A DNA stretch of 64,000 nucleotides from assembly GCA_015231955.1 (NCBI GenBank), contig JADGAN010000029.1, forward strand, positions 1 through 64,000, read 5' to 3'. Under the pieces are notes generated by a model, which searched no databases, was not told where the DNA came from, and worked only from the letters and a program-made list of their open reading frames with translations. Shown one piece after another: positions 9,646 through 19,446 of the stretch. The position numbers and the translations under genes are program-made. The DNA is from Oligoflexia bacterium (GTDB lineage: Bacteria > Bdellovibrionota > Bacteriovoracia > Bacteriovoracales > Bacteriovoracaceae). How positions within the stretch are numbered: position 1 is the stretch's first letter; each line of letters opens with the position of its first letter.

Positions 9646-12600
9646 ATGCCTAAAAAGATTTTTGAACTGGCAAATGAAATGTCCATAGGCGCACTAGACC
9701 TTGTCGAAAAGTTAAAATCCCTGGGTTTTAATGTGCGAAACCATATGAGTACACTTAGTGATGAAGAGATTGCTCTCTTCCTAGAGAAACTTAAAGGGTC
9801 GAACACCCCTGAAAAGAAAAAAAGCAGCAAAGTGGCCAAGAAAAAGGTCTCTATAGAGAAAGTAAGCACCCCAGTAACTGTTGATACTCAGGCGCAGTCA
9901 TCTCACCCACCGCAAGGGCATGATGAGATAACTCCTGTGGCGCCATCACCAGGATCCACTACTACCACGACCAGAAAGAAGGCCATTGTTCGCAAGAAGG
10001 CACCTGGTTTATCGGCAGGACACGATGAAGGGGAACCCCTCTCTCATCGCTACGGAGTGCTTGAAGAGGGAGAAGAAGAGGAAAAAGTGGGTACCTTACT
10101 TCAAAGCGAAGAAGATTTTGAAACGCCCCCCCCTCGCCCAATGACCGGTGCTGATGAAAAAGAGAGCAGTGAAGAGCTATTCGCAGAGAGCAGTGATCAC
10201 TCGCATCCTCCAGTAGAAGCACAGGAAAGCAAGCGTGAACACGAAGAAAAAGAAAAAGAAAAAGAAGAGAAGGAAGTTACTGCTGCAACCACTATTCAAG
10301 AGGAGAGTCAAGCTTCAACTAGTGAGCGGGCACCGCTTGAAGCCACTAGCACTGCAACCATGAGCACGCCAATAAACAAAGAAAAAGAAAAAGATGAGAT
10401 AGAACGCCCCAGAGGATTACGAGTGGTCTATAGGCCGACACCACCAACGCCAACAGCACCAGCTGCTGCCCCTACTAAAAAAGTGGAAGCGGTTGTTACG
10501 CCCACTCCTGCTGCAGAAACAAAAACCAAAGCTCCTCCAAAAGAAAAGGAGAAGATTTACTACGAAGAGAAAATGCACACATTCACTCCAGTCTATATTC
10601 CACCGAAAAAAAGCGAAGTCACCGAAGCACCAAAAAGCCGCACAGCTGCCCCTGCGACCAGCAGCACACCACGCCGAGATGTTGTCCGCAGGCCACATTC
10701 GCAAACAGCAGCAGCTAATGCATCGTCGCCGTCTTCATCATCAACTCATCCAGGAAGTGGAAGCACCACTGGCGGTGGAGTTAGAAGCACTGTCAAGCGC
10801 ACTACTCTACCCCCTGGATCACCATCAACACATCCAGAGACAGTGCCTCCTACAGAGGAGTTTACAGAAGAGCAAATTGCAGCTCGCAAGAAGTCCCAAC
10901 ACGCCTCTGCTGCATCTGCTTTGGCGGCGGCAAAGGCAGCAAAGGCAACTAAAGCACGCGACATCACTCTGATGCGTGCCGAAGAGGAACTCAAATCTTA
11001 CAGCATTGGACTTGTAGGCAAAGTTGTCTACTCCCCAGTAGGAAGAAAAAAAGTGTACACAGGACCAACTAAAGAGACTAAGATCACAGCGCTCAAAGAC
11101 TCGAAAAGAGTCATTAATGTGCATAATGGATTAACGGCCGAAGAGCTAGCACAAAAACTGAGCATAAAGTTTGAAGACCTGAGAGATCAATGCCTCGATT
11201 TAAATTTATTAATTCGCGCAAATGACTACTTCGGGATCAAGCTCTTAAGTGATATTGCAGGACTCTTTAAATATCGTATTGAGGATATATCCTTTAAAGA
11301 AGAAGACATCTTAGAGCAAGGAAACACCGAAAAAGAAGTAGCCGATGTAGAAACAAAGATAGCATCAGCAGCAACACCAAAATCAGAATCAGAATCAGAA
11401 TCATCAGCGAATAAAAAAGCAGCTGCTCCTACCAAGACTAAGTCAGCATCTCTCCATCCTCATCGCGCGCCTGTGGTTACTATCATGGGCCACGTTGATC
11501 ATGGAAAAACTACTCTGCTCGATTACATTCGAAAGACCAAAGTGGCCCAAGGAGAAGCGGGAGGAATCACCCAACATGTGGCGGCCTATGTTGTACAAGT
11601 GGGCGAACAAAAAATCACCTTTATCGATACTCCAGGACACGCTGCCTTTGGGGCAATCCGCGAGCGCGGGGCCAAACTTACCGACATCGTCGTCTTAGTG
11701 GTGGCAGCAGATGATGGCGTGATGCCACAAACCAAAGAGTCGATTAAATTTTGTAAAGAAAATGAGGTTCCTATCATTGTTGCTATCAACAAAGTAGATA
11801 AGGAGAATTTGAATTTTGATCGTATAAAAAATGAGCTGCTTGAATTTGCTCTCACCCCAGAAGAGTGGGGTGGTGAAACTCAATATGTTCCCGTCTCCGG
11901 CCTTAAGGGAATTGGCATCGATTCACTGCTTGAAGGCATTCTCCTACAAGCTGAGATCATGGAGTTAAATGCCCCTACCAAAGGTAACGCAATAGGCACC
12001 GTGATTGAATCAAAAATGGAGCAAGGGCGTGGAGCTTTGGTCACTACACTGATTAAGAGTGGAACGCTTCGACGAGGTGACTACGTGGTCACTGGAGAGA
12101 ATTCAGGTCGTGTACGTGGCCTCCTTGATCATAGAGGAGAGTCTTTAAACGAAGCAGGGCCATCTACCCCAGTGATCATCTTAGGCCTTGATGGCACTCC
12201 TCAACCAGGAGAGAGTTTAAACGTTGTGAAGAACGAGCGTGAGGCCAAGAAAATTGTTGAGAATCGTATTACTATGCGTAGAGAACGTGGGCAACTACAA
12301 AAACCCAAAGTAAGTTTGGAAGACTTTCTTGCCTCCAAATCGGAATCCAAAGAGGAGAAAAAGATCCTTAAACTTATTGTACGCAGTGACGTTCAAGGCT
12401 CCTTCGAAGCAATCAAAGGTGCATTACAAAACCTGGGCAACCAAGAGGTGGGAATTGATATTATTGGCGGCGGCGTAGGCGCTATCTCTGATACAGATGT
12501 GCAGCTTGCAAGCTCTGCAGAGGGTTTTATCGTTGGCTTTAACGTAGGACCAACCACCACTGCTCGCCAAATCTCAGAGTCACAAGGTGTAGACATTAAA

Positions 12601-12999
12601 ACTTATCGTATTATTTATGAACTCATCGATGAGGTAAAGCTTGCACTTGAAGGACTACTTACTCCACTACGGATTGAAAAGTATATTGGCCGTGTTGAGG
12701 TGAGAAACGTCTTTACCGTACCAAAGATTGGTATGATTGCTGGCTCCTCTGTGGTTGATGGCAAAGTTGAACGCGGCTGTAACATTCGTGTGCTCCGTGA
12801 CGGTAAGATCATTCACGAAGGAAAGCTCTCCTCACTGAAACGCTTTAAAGATGATGTAAAAGAAGTTAAGAATGGCCACGAATGTGGTATCTCCGTTGAC
12901 ACCTACGATAAGGTTCAAATCGGCGATATCTTAGAGGCCTATACACTAGAAGAAAAAAAACGTACGCTTGAAGGAACTGCAAACAATGGCAACTCATAA
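9646..12999 (+). CDS. infB: Translation initiation factor IF-2
   Basis: GTPase that places initiator tRNA on the 30S subunit and promotes subunit joining. An IF2 N-terminal domain (PKKIFELANEMSIGALDLVE) is followed by about 370 residues of low-complexity Pro/Ala/Glu/Lys linker, a second IF2_N-like domain near residue 490, and then the G domain with GHVDHGKTTLLDYIRKT (about 614), DTPGHAAF and NKVDK. Domains II, III and IV follow. The total is 1117 residues from the ATG at 9646. That ATG is preferred to the GTG at 9634 because GAGG sits 6 bases before it and the protein then begins with the family's N-terminus. It overlaps rbfA by 14 bp. Confidence 0.96.
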   Translation: MPKKIFELANEMSIGALDLVEKLKSLGFNVRNHMSTLSDEEIALFLEKLKGSNTPEKKKSSKVAKKKVSIEKVSTPVTVDTQAQSSHPPQGHDEITPVAPSPGSTTTTTRKKAIVRKKAPGLSAGHDEGEPLSHRYGVLEEGEEEEKVGTLLQSEEDFETPPPRPMTGADEKESSEELFAESSDHSHPPVEAQESKREHEEKEKEKEEKEVTAATTIQEESQASTSERAPLEATSTATMSTPINKEKEKDEIERPRGLRVVYRPTPPTPTAPAAAPTKKVEAVVTPTPAAETKTKAPPKEKEKIYYEEKMHTFTPVYIPPKKSEVTEAPKSRTAAPATSSTPRRDVVRRPHSQTAAANASSPSSSSTHPGSGSTTGGGVRSTVKRTTLPPGSPSTHPETVPPTEEFTEEQIAARKKSQHASAASALAAAKAAKATKARDITLMRAEEELKSYSIGLVGKVVYSPVGRKKVYTGPTKETKITALKDSKRVINVHNGLTAEELAQKLSIKFEDLRDQCLDLNLLIRANDYFGIKLLSDIAGLFKYRIEDISFKEEDILEQGNTEKEVADVETKIASAATPKSESESESSANKKAAAPTKTKSASLHPHRAPVVTIMGHVDHGKTTLLDYIRKTKVAQGEAGGITQHVAAYVVQVGEQKITFIDTPGHAAFGAIRERGAKLTDIVVLVVAADDGVMPQTKESIKFCKENEVPIIVAINKVDKENLNFDRIKNELLEFALTPEEWGGETQYVPVSGLKGIGIDSLLEGILLQAEIMELNAPTKGNAIGTVIESKMEQGRGALVTTLIKSGTLRRGDYVVTGENSGRVRGLLDHRGESLNEAGPSTPVIILGLDGTPQPGESLNVVKNEREAKKIVENRITMRRERGQLQKPKVSLEDFLASKSESKEEKKILKLIVRSDVQGSFEAIKGALQNLGNQEVGIDIIGGGVGAISDTDVQLASSAEGFIVGFNVGPTTTARQISESQGVDIKTYRIIYELIDEVKLALEGLLTPLRIEKYIGRVEVRNVFTVPKIGMIAGSSVVDGKVERGCNIRVLRDGKIIHEGKLSSLKRFKDDVKEVKNGHECGISVDTYDKVQIGDILEAYTLEEKKRTLEGTANNGNS

Positions 13000-13417
13000 T
13001 AGTAGTACCAAAGGTGCTGGCCGTACCAAAGGTGGCAGTAAAAATGCTAGCGCCAGCAGCGTTAGTAGTAAATTTAAAAAGCAAAAGTACGAAGAGGAGT
13101 TGATGCAAATCATCAGCTCCTTCCTTCGCAAATCGCTCTCAGATCAAAGGCTCACCTTTGTCTCGATTACCAAGATCGAATTAAACAACGATTACTCCGA
13201 GGCAAAGGTGTACTGGGACACTTTTGATACCAGCAAACGAGGAGATGCCAAAAGTGCGATTAGCGGTATTGCTAGTCGTGTGCGCCACCACCTGGCCCAA
13301 GAACTCTCAGTGCGACAAGTCCCTATGGTTAAATTCATCTACGACGCCCAGTACGATGCCGAACAAAAGATCGCAGTGCTACTCGACCGTGCACGCTCAT
13401 CAGGTGCTGATGAGTGA
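12986..13417 (+). CDS. rbfA: Ribosome-binding factor A
   Basis: Late 30S assembly factor acting on the 16S 5' end. After a Ser/Gly/Lys-rich N-terminal tail of about 25 residues comes the KH-like RbfA domain: ISSFLRKSLSDQRLTFVSIT, then EAKVYWDTF and a conserved VPMVKFIYDAQYDAEQKIAVLLD end. ATG at 12986 is chosen because AAGGA lies upstream and it keeps the infB overlap short; an in-frame TTG at 12968 is less likely. The final codons overlap the truB start (ATGAGTGA). Confidence 0.93.
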   Translation: MATHNSSTKGAGRTKGGSKNASASSVSSKFKKQKYEEELMQIISSFLRKSLSDQRLTFVSITKIELNNDYSEAKVYWDTFDTSKRGDAKSAISGIASRVRHHLAQELSVRQVPMVKFIYDAQYDAEQKIAVLLDRARSSGADE

Positions 13418-14453
13418 ATATAAGCTTCTCCCTCCAAGCATTTTTATCGTCGATAAGCCTAAAGGACTAAGCTCGTTCGATATCATTAGGCAATTCAAAA
13501 AGAGTATTCCCCTTACTAAAGACAAGATTGGTCACCTGGGAACGCTTGATCCCTTTGCCACAGGGATGCTGCTTATCGCCTGCAGTGGGGCCGCTCGTCT
13601 AAGCGACTACACCCACCAATTTTTTTCCAAAAGCTATCACGCTCTTGGACTGCTTGGCGTTACCACTCCTAGTGGTGATCCAACGACAGCAATCAGCAGT
13701 TATGAAAATTTCTCTTTTCCCTCGCACCCTCATGTAATCTCTCTATTAAATGAAAAGTTACAGAACCACTTTCTTGGCGAATATATGCAATCCCCCCACT
13801 CCTTTTCTGCCGCCAAATTTCAAGGCCGTGCACTCTACAAGTGGGCACGCGAAGGCAAGTTGCTCACCAAAGAGGAGAAGCGGCGAGAGATCCTAAATCT
13901 TGAGGTGAAGTCAATCTTTAAGGCAAGCCTTGCCGACTATTTCCCCGAGGTAGCAGAGGCAGATGCCAGCATGGCGCCCACCATCTATGCGATCGAATTT
14001 ACCGCTACTGTGAGTTCTGGCACCTACATCCGCAGCCTCTTTGCCGACATCGCAAAAAGTTTAAATACCATTGGCACTTTAGTCGAGCTGAAACGAACAG
14101 CGATTGGTCACCTCTCTCTTGAAGGCAGCAGTCATAAAATTGTCACCCCCTTGCGGCCATCACCATCCACTGTAGAAAACAGACTCTCTCCTAGTGAACT
14201 ACTCCCACTACCCTCTATTGATCTTTGTGGAGTTTCGCTTAAGCAATACACGAATGGTATGCCTATCCCCCTTGAAAATTTGCAAGTAGAGACTTCCCTT
14301 TTCTCACAATACCAATCATACTATCAGGTAGATCCTGATGGATTAACATGGATATATGACACTAATACCGCGCCAACATTGATTGGTCTTGGAGTATTAC
14401 AAAAGAATCTTCTTACCCCTTTAATCAATTGGAGTGCAAGACTTAAAAGGTGA
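13410..14453 (+). CDS. truB: tRNA pseudouridine(55) synthase TruB
   Basis: Converts U55 of the tRNA T-loop to pseudouridine. The N-terminal block SIFIVDKPKGLSSFDIIRQFK and the catalytic motif GHLGTLDPFATGMLLIACSG (Asp in TLDP) are textbook TruB, and SSGTYIRSLFADIAKSL is the downstream conserved segment. ATG at 13410 overlaps the rbfA stop by 8 bases; longer in-frame extensions into rbfA lack family similarity. At 347 residues it is slightly longer than E. coli TruB. A small membrane protein gene follows after 12 bp. Confidence 0.95.
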   Translation: MSEYKLLPPSIFIVDKPKGLSSFDIIRQFKKSIPLTKDKIGHLGTLDPFATGMLLIACSGAARLSDYTHQFFSKSYHALGLLGVTTPSGDPTTAISSYENFSFPSHPHVISLLNEKLQNHFLGEYMQSPHSFSAAKFQGRALYKWAREGKLLTKEEKRREILNLEVKSIFKASLADYFPEVAEADASMAPTIYAIEFTATVSSGTYIRSLFADIAKSLNTIGTLVELKRTAIGHLSLEGSSHKIVTPLRPSPSTVENRLSPSELLPLPSIDLCGVSLKQYTNGMPIPLENLQVETSLFSQYQSYYQVDPDGLTWIYDTNTAPTLIGLGVLQKNLLTPLINWSARLKR

Positions 14454-14465
14454 CAGGATAGTTCG

Positions 14466-14915
14466 ATGAACTCAAAACAAAAAATCACATTACTCCCTCT
14501 GATAAGCGACCTCCTCATTATTCTTTATACCTGGTGTTTTTTTTATCCGACGATCCCGACTATTGTTGAAAAATTTATAAGCGAACATAATGAAGAGCTT
14601 GCCACGCTTGAAGAATCTGCTTTACAAGCTCTAAAGGCAGATCTCCTCTCTAAATCACAGTTAACCTACATTATTATGATCGTCCTTTTGGGAAGTTTTC
14701 ACCTGTTTACCTACTACTCTTATTATAGTGAAAGCTCACAGTGGAGCAAGCGTTACATCTTTTTATTATCTGTAAGTGGAGTTGTGCTCTCTTGCATCTT
14801 CTTTCCCATTGCTCTCTATCACCAAGAGTTTACCATACTCTGGTTACTCCCTATTCCACTGCTCTATTTTTTGACAACCAAAGAGATGCTCGCACTTAAA
14901 AAATCGGAGCAATAA
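14466..14915 (+). CDS. Small four-helix membrane protein, unknown function
   Basis: 149 residues with hydrophobic segments at about 8-30, 66-88, 95-118 and 121-139, separated by a charged Glu-rich loop after the first. No family is recognised. It starts 12 bp after truB with AGGA upstream and so is probably the last gene of the rimP-truB operon. Its end overlaps by 20 bp the end of the convergent gene at 14896-15879. Confidence 0.7.
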   Translation: MNSKQKITLLPLISDLLIILYTWCFFYPTIPTIVEKFISEHNEELATLEESALQALKADLLSKSQLTYIIMIVLLGSFHLFTYYSYYSESSQWSKRYIFLLSVSGVVLSCIFFPIALYHQEFTILWLLPIPLLYFLTTKEMLALKKSEQ

Positions 14916-15879
14916 AGTGAGCACTACGATCATCCGCCAAAGGTATCTCAATGAGAGGATCGTTTAAGGCCCATTTTGGGGCCATTCGTGCTCGCCCATG
15001 CAGCATCTGCTTTCCAGAGAGCGCTAATAAAAAGGAGGCAAAGGCCTTAGGATTTTTTACCATAGTCTCAATATCGTGCTGGTAAATAAAAATTTTAAGC
15101 TTCCTCTCGATCTCCTCAATAATTTTCAAACGAGCGTTTGCACCTAGTTCCAAGTGACAAAGTTCACGTACCCTTTGTAAAGGAATCATCTGCACACGCA
15201 GTAACTCTAAAAGCACTACACTCGCATGACTCTCATACCATGCAATCTCTTGTAAACTATAGCGCTTCCAGTATTGATACTTAAAAAGTTTCATCAGTGA
15301 AGTAGCACCAAAAGAATCGTAAGCACTTTGAAAGAGCGAGAGCATCTGATCGTAATAGTTTCCCCAAAGCCAAAGATCAATGGGACGATTCCAATAGGGA
15401 GCAATCCCGCGTTTTAGACGCCGCTTGAAAGCGCGCGAGAGGATATGCTGATCACTCAATTTATCCCACACCTGCTGATCACTCCAAATTAAATCGTCTT
15501 GATTGCGATCCCTTTCATACGCTTTGGGATTTTTGTTGTAGCGCTGGTGATCGCTCTCTAACATTTTCGCAATCACCTCTCGCAAACTCACTACTTCGCT
15601 AACTGGGCACACCTCCTCTCCTTTACAGAGAAGATGGCAACTTTGACAAAAGGGCAGTGATAATGGAATGTCCGCGACCACCATTTTGCATTGGTGCTTA
15701 CTCGCCCACCTTCTCATCATCTCATCACTACTCTCTCCATCTTGCTCCTCCTCTTTTAATGCGGTAAGCGAAGATAAAAACCAGCGATCCATCTCTTGGA
15801 AATGCTCTAAGAGTACAAGATAAAAATTTTCGTGTCTTCCCCCAGACAAACTCAGACCGGCAACTTTGTTTCTTTCCAC
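14896..15879 (-). CDS. Unknown protein, possible RNase H-fold (DUF429-like)
   Basis: 327 residues, GTG start with GGAAAAGAG upstream. The N-terminal VAGLSLSGGRHENFYLVLLE and a later VVADIPLSLPFCQSC resemble the first and second acidic strands of RNase H-fold proteins such as DUF429, but in the first strand the usual Asp is not seen, so this is only a suggestion. There is a Cys cluster (FCQSCHLLCKGEEVC) that could bind zinc. The rest is helical and rich in Arg and Trp. It is the last gene of the rnc-era-der-tdk-GHMP group, 34 bp after the GHMP kinase. Confidence 0.6.
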   Translation of the reverse strand: MERNKVAGLSLSGGRHENFYLVLLEHFQEMDRWFLSSLTALKEEEQDGESSDEMMRRWASKHQCKMVVADIPLSLPFCQSCHLLCKGEEVCPVSEVVSLREVIAKMLESDHQRYNKNPKAYERDRNQDDLIWSDQQVWDKLSDQHILSRAFKRRLKRGIAPYWNRPIDLWLWGNYYDQMLSLFQSAYDSFGATSLMKLFKYQYWKRYSLQEIAWYESHASVVLLELLRVQMIPLQRVRELCHLELGANARLKIIEEIERKLKIFIYQHDIETMVKNPKAFASFLLALSGKQMLHGRARMAPKWALNDPLIEIPLADDRSAHFIAPIF

Positions 15880-15913
15880 GGTCTACTCTTTTCCTTTGTT
15901 GTTCTTGGTTAAA

Positions 15914-17014
15914 TTAAAGCAGAGGCAAAGCAATCTTAAAATCGAGCCGCTGCATGCGATGGCGTTTAATCGTTTCGAGAAGTCCCTTTTGCACTCCCCT
16001 CTCATGCAACAGTAAAAAACATCCACCACCACCGGCCCCACACACCTTCATGCCTAAGATTTTATCGCTGCCAAACTCTGTTCGAAGTTCACTATAAAGT
16101 TCCGCCATCTCTTTAATCACAATGCCGGAAGCGGCCCCTTTGCGCAGCTCCCCCTCTTCGGCAATCGCCAATAAGAGATCGTGATAGCGCCCCTCTTTGA
16201 TCGCATTAAAACCTTCATAGCTACAATTGGCAATGGCCTGTAAGCGCATACGAATGCTCGCGCTCTTATCGCTCTCCTCTCTCTTATCAAAGAAGGACTT
16301 ATACACCTCCCAATTATTAATTCCAGAGTTTCGAGAGATACCCGAATAGACCAAGGTGATATGCTCTTCTAAAAACTGTTTAAGCTTTGGTGAATACGCT
16401 TGTACCACCTTTACACTTCCAGGAAGCGGGATCAAGGACAAGACACCTCCATAGAGTGCAGGATAGTAATCTTGATATCCAGCAGGGCCTGCAACCAAAA
16501 TCCGACTCTCGAGGGCCTTAACCACTTCCACTGCCTTGGCAATCTCACTATCACTCTTGATCGCTTTTCCACAATACTTTGCAAGCGCCCGATAAAGTGT
16601 TGCCCCCATGGCGGAAGAACCACCAAGCCCTGTCCCTGCAGGGATCGCCGACTTCACCTCGATCTTACAATTTTTGATCTTTTCAAAAGGAAAGGTCTTG
16701 ATAATCTCTACAAGAAATTTTAGTTTTCCAAAACGATCACCCTCCTCTTCCTCGTAAAAGAGCGATCGATTCCAAAGTGATTTTGTCAGCATCAATTGGT
16801 GATCGTAATCTTTGGATATAAGTGTAACTGCATCTTCACTTTTGTGCTTGCATGCGCTCAGCTTCACCTCGACCTTTAGTGAAGTTGCCAAATTGATAGT
16901 CACCACATTGGATAAGATGAGCGAGATGGGATAGAGATCAATGGTTCCCCCCAAAAGATCTACGCGCACACTTCCTGTTTCTTTAAAACTCTTGCTTGTA
17001 GTCTTGCTTTTCAT
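15914..17014 (-). CDS. GHMP-family small-molecule kinase
   Basis: An ATP-dependent sugar or isoprenoid-precursor kinase. The substrate-side motif VRVDLLGGTIDLYP near the N-terminus, the ATP loop IPAGTGLGGSSAMGATL near residue 130 and the C-terminal motif KVCGAGGGGCFLLL are the three GHMP signatures. The N-terminal pattern is closer to the heptose-phosphate kinase (HddA)-type members than to homoserine kinase, but the substrate cannot be fixed from sequence and no heptose pathway genes are nearby. The gene starts 1 bp after the tdk stop codon, so the two are co-translated. Confidence 0.85.
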   Translation of the reverse strand: MKSKTTSKSFKETGSVRVDLLGGTIDLYPISLILSNVVTINLATSLKVEVKLSACKHKSEDAVTLISKDYDHQLMLTKSLWNRSLFYEEEEGDRFGKLKFLVEIIKTFPFEKIKNCKIEVKSAIPAGTGLGGSSAMGATLYRALAKYCGKAIKSDSEIAKAVEVVKALESRILVAGPAGYQDYYPALYGGVLSLIPLPGSVKVVQAYSPKLKQFLEEHITLVYSGISRNSGINNWEVYKSFFDKREESDKSASIRMRLQAIANCSYEGFNAIKEGRYHDLLLAIAEEGELRKGAASGIVIKEMAELYSELRTEFGSDKILGMKVCGAGGGGCFLLLHERGVQKGLLETIKRHRMQRLDFKIALPLL

Positions 17015-17015
17015 A

Positions 17016-17696
17016 CTAATGTGCCTGCTCTCCTTCTCTACTACTACGAAGAGAGGAGACCTTCGGTGGCAAGAGGGAGTAGATATCGCTTAGTTCATCC
17101 TTGTGTGGAAGCAGGTCCTCCTCTGCTGGATTATAGTCGTGATGCGCCCGGCATCTAGCAGCATACGACTCCTTGGCCCCAACCACGACTTGTGCTTCAC
17201 TCTCAATCAATCGCTGCGTGCGTGTAGCAATCCCTCCACAAATAGTGCAGATGGCGTGCACTTTCACAATCTCATCAGCGAGTGCTAATAAGATGGGCAT
17301 TGGCCCAAAAGGTATGCCTCGATAATCAAGATCAAGGCCGGCACAAATCACACGATAACCACGGCAGGTGAGCTTCTTGACCACAGGGATAATATCCTCT
17401 CCTAAAAACTGCACCTCATCGATGGCAACAATGCGAGTAGAGTCGTAAAGCTTTTGAAAAATCTCTATAGCACTCTTAATGGGCGTTGCACTTAGCGATT
17501 GCGCTGAGTGACTAACCACATCGCTATCATCGTAACGAGTATCCATGGCATGCCGAAACACTTGCACCTTCACTCGTGCAATCTGTGCCCGTCTTACCCT
17601 GCGAATTAACTCTTCTGTCTTTCCAGAAAACATCGGGCCTGCAATCACCTCTAAATGGCCTGCAGAAAAATTATGAAAACTTGGAATATTTGGCAT
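17016..17696 (-). CDS. tdk: Thymidine kinase (type II)
   Basis: Salvages thymidine to dTMP. Motifs in order: P-loop VIAGPMFSGKTEELIRRVRR, the DEVQFLGED Walker B/catalytic region, the lasso with GIPFGPMP, and a structural zinc site with CTICGG and ARCRAHH. ATG at 17696 is used because AGGGG lies 5 bases upstream; an upstream in-frame start would add 21 residues with no family match. It sits between der and the GHMP kinase on the same strand. Confidence 0.94.
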   Translation of the reverse strand: MPNIPSFHNFSAGHLEVIAGPMFSGKTEELIRRVRRAQIARVKVQVFRHAMDTRYDDSDVVSHSAQSLSATPIKSAIEIFQKLYDSTRIVAIDEVQFLGEDIIPVVKKLTCRGYRVICAGLDLDYRGIPFGPMPILLALADEIVKVHAICTICGGIATRTQRLIESEAQVVVGAKESYAARCRAHHDYNPAEEDLLPHKDELSDIYSLLPPKVSSLRSSREGEQAH

Positions 17697-17829
17697 AAAA
17701 TCCCCTTGCTCGATTCTCATTTTTGCAACTATTGTTTCAAAAAGTGATGATAATGACAATAGCTATCCTCTTTACGTCTTGGTTCACCTTTTGGTTCACG
17801 TTTACAGGTAAAGGGACGCTGCAAAGTCA

Positions 17830-19425
17830 TTATTTTGCTTTAGAGTTATCGCTCGCTTTCTCGCGATTTTCATTACCATTACGAAAGATCAAATGCACTG
17901 GCGTGTTGGAAAAAGAGAAGTGTTCGCGTACACCATTAGAGAGGTAGCGACGATAGTGCTCGGGAATGTCACGAACATAGTTGGAGAAGATCAAAATGGT
18001 TGGCGGTGCCATCTTCACCACGGAGGCGTACTTGACCTTTAAAAGACCAGTTCTAAAACGACTACTTTTCTTCTTTTTATCTCCCTTACCCACTCTAACC
18101 TTCATACCCAGTGGCTTACGCTCCAGCAACTCTTGCAACGCTTGATTTAATCGCCCTGTCGAAATCTTCTGCCTACGCACTAGGATGGTTTCACGGATCA
18201 CCTTCTTCAACTCTCCCGCATAGCGGCCCGTCTTCGCCGACAACGGCAGCAGCTTAACATAGCTCCAAGGAAAACGGCAGCGCTGCTCCTCTTGCCACTT
18301 CTTCCACTCACTATGATCACGCTCAATTTTTGAGATAAGGTCGATCTTATTTAAAATCAAAATCAGCGATTTTCCCTTTTCTATGGCAATCTCTGCTAAC
18401 CGCTTATCGTGGTGACTAATTCCCACCACAGCATCCACTAAGAGTAAAACGATATCGGAGTTTGCCACCACTTTGAGTGCACGCAATACCGATTCCACTT
18501 CTAGTCCTACATTCACTTCGCGTTGCCTACGAATCCCAGCGGTATCCACAATCTTTACCGAATACCAGCGATTGCCTTCACTTTCATTTTCATTTTCATC
18601 TGGGCCTTCGCTTGCTTTTACAAACTCCTCTCCAAGCTTAGAAGGATCTTCAAAATAGAGATCAAAAAATCCCTCGACCGGATCCCTTGTGGTGCCAGGA
18701 ATATCGCTTACAAGCGCGCGTTCACTTTCCAGCAAACGATTAAGCAGTGTCGATTTTCCAGAGTTAGGAGCACCAATGATTGCTAAGTTTGCCACTACCC
18801 GTGAACTTGGAGTAAGTGAATGCATGGGTTGCATTTTCTCACTGGCATCATGCTCGATCAAAAACTCTTGCAGCCTCTGCTTTAGCGCCTCTGTTCCTAA
18901 TCCATGGGCCGCAGAGGTGGAGAGCAAATTTTCCCGTTTGGGTGCAAGTGACCAAAAATCGTGCTCTAATCCTGCTTGCTTTTCACTATCGCACTTATTA
19001 ACTACGACAATGAACTCCTTTCCAAAAGAGTGGATCATGCGCGAGAACTCCAGGTCTGAAGGCATCGGTCCCTCTCGTCCATCCACTACCAAGACGATAA
19101 GATCAGCGGTAGCAATAATCTTTTCATTCTTCTCTTTAACTAAACTCCAAAAGGCCTCTAACTTTTCCTGCTTGGTTCTTACCTCGTCAGGAATACTCAT
19201 GGTAAGCTCGGGAAAAAAGCCTCCCGTGTCCACTAAAAAAGCATCACGTGCACTCTCTGCGCGCATCTCATCGAGATTGATCGCTCCATAGCGCACATCA
19301 CGAGTCACTCCCGGAGTATCACAGGTGATCGCCAGGTCTTGCTTGCGCATTAAGCGATTAAAAAGGGTGCTCTTGCCTACGTTTGGCCTACCAATTAAAA
19401 CAATCAAGGGTATTTTCTGATTCAT
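17830..19425 (-). CDS. der: Ribosome biogenesis GTPase Der (EngA)
   Basis: Double-GTPase needed for 50S assembly. G domain 1 shows [18 protein letters not shown] and NKCD; G domain 2 shows [23 protein letters not shown] and NKID; a C-terminal KH-like domain ends in [21 protein letters not shown]. It is longer (531 residues) than E. coli Der, with extra charged inserts such as the Glu/Asn-rich run between the two G domains. ATG at 19425 is chosen because GGAG lies 6 bases upstream; a GTG at 19437 contains that same GGAG. It lies 21 bp after era. Confidence 0.96.
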   Translation of the reverse strand: MNQKIPLIVLIGRPNVGKSTLFNRLMRKQDLAITCDTPGVTRDVRYGAINLDEMRAESARDAFLVDTGGFFPELTMSIPDEVRTKQEKLEAFWSLVKEKNEKIIATADLIVLVVDGREGPMPSDLEFSRMIHSFGKEFIVVVNKCDSEKQAGLEHDFWSLAPKRENLLSTSAAHGLGTEALKQRLQEFLIEHDASEKMQPMHSLTPSSRVVANLAIIGAPNSGKSTLLNRLLESERALVSDIPGTTRDPVEGFFDLYFEDPSKLGEEFVKASEGPDENENESEGNRWYSVKIVDTAGIRRQREVNVGLEVESVLRALKVVANSDIVLLLVDAVVGISHHDKRLAEIAIEKGKSLILILNKIDLISKIERDHSEWKKWQEEQRCRFPWSYVKLLPLSAKTGRYAGELKKVIRETILVRRQKISTGRLNQALQELLERKPLGMKVRVGKGDKKKKSSRFRTGLLKVKYASVVKMAPPTILIFSNYVRDIPEHYRRYLSNGVREHFSFSNTPVHLIFRNGNENREKASDNSKAK

Positions 19426-19446
19426 TTTTTTCTCCACTTAAAGAAC

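Noticed and set aside
10200-10900. Long frames in other reading frames across the infB linker
   Set aside because: They are side products of the low-complexity Pro/Ala/Lys/Glu coding sequence and match no family.
13224-13409. Longer truB reading frame starting inside rbfA
   Set aside because: The added residues do not resemble TruB and the ATG overlapping the rbfA stop gives the family N-terminus.
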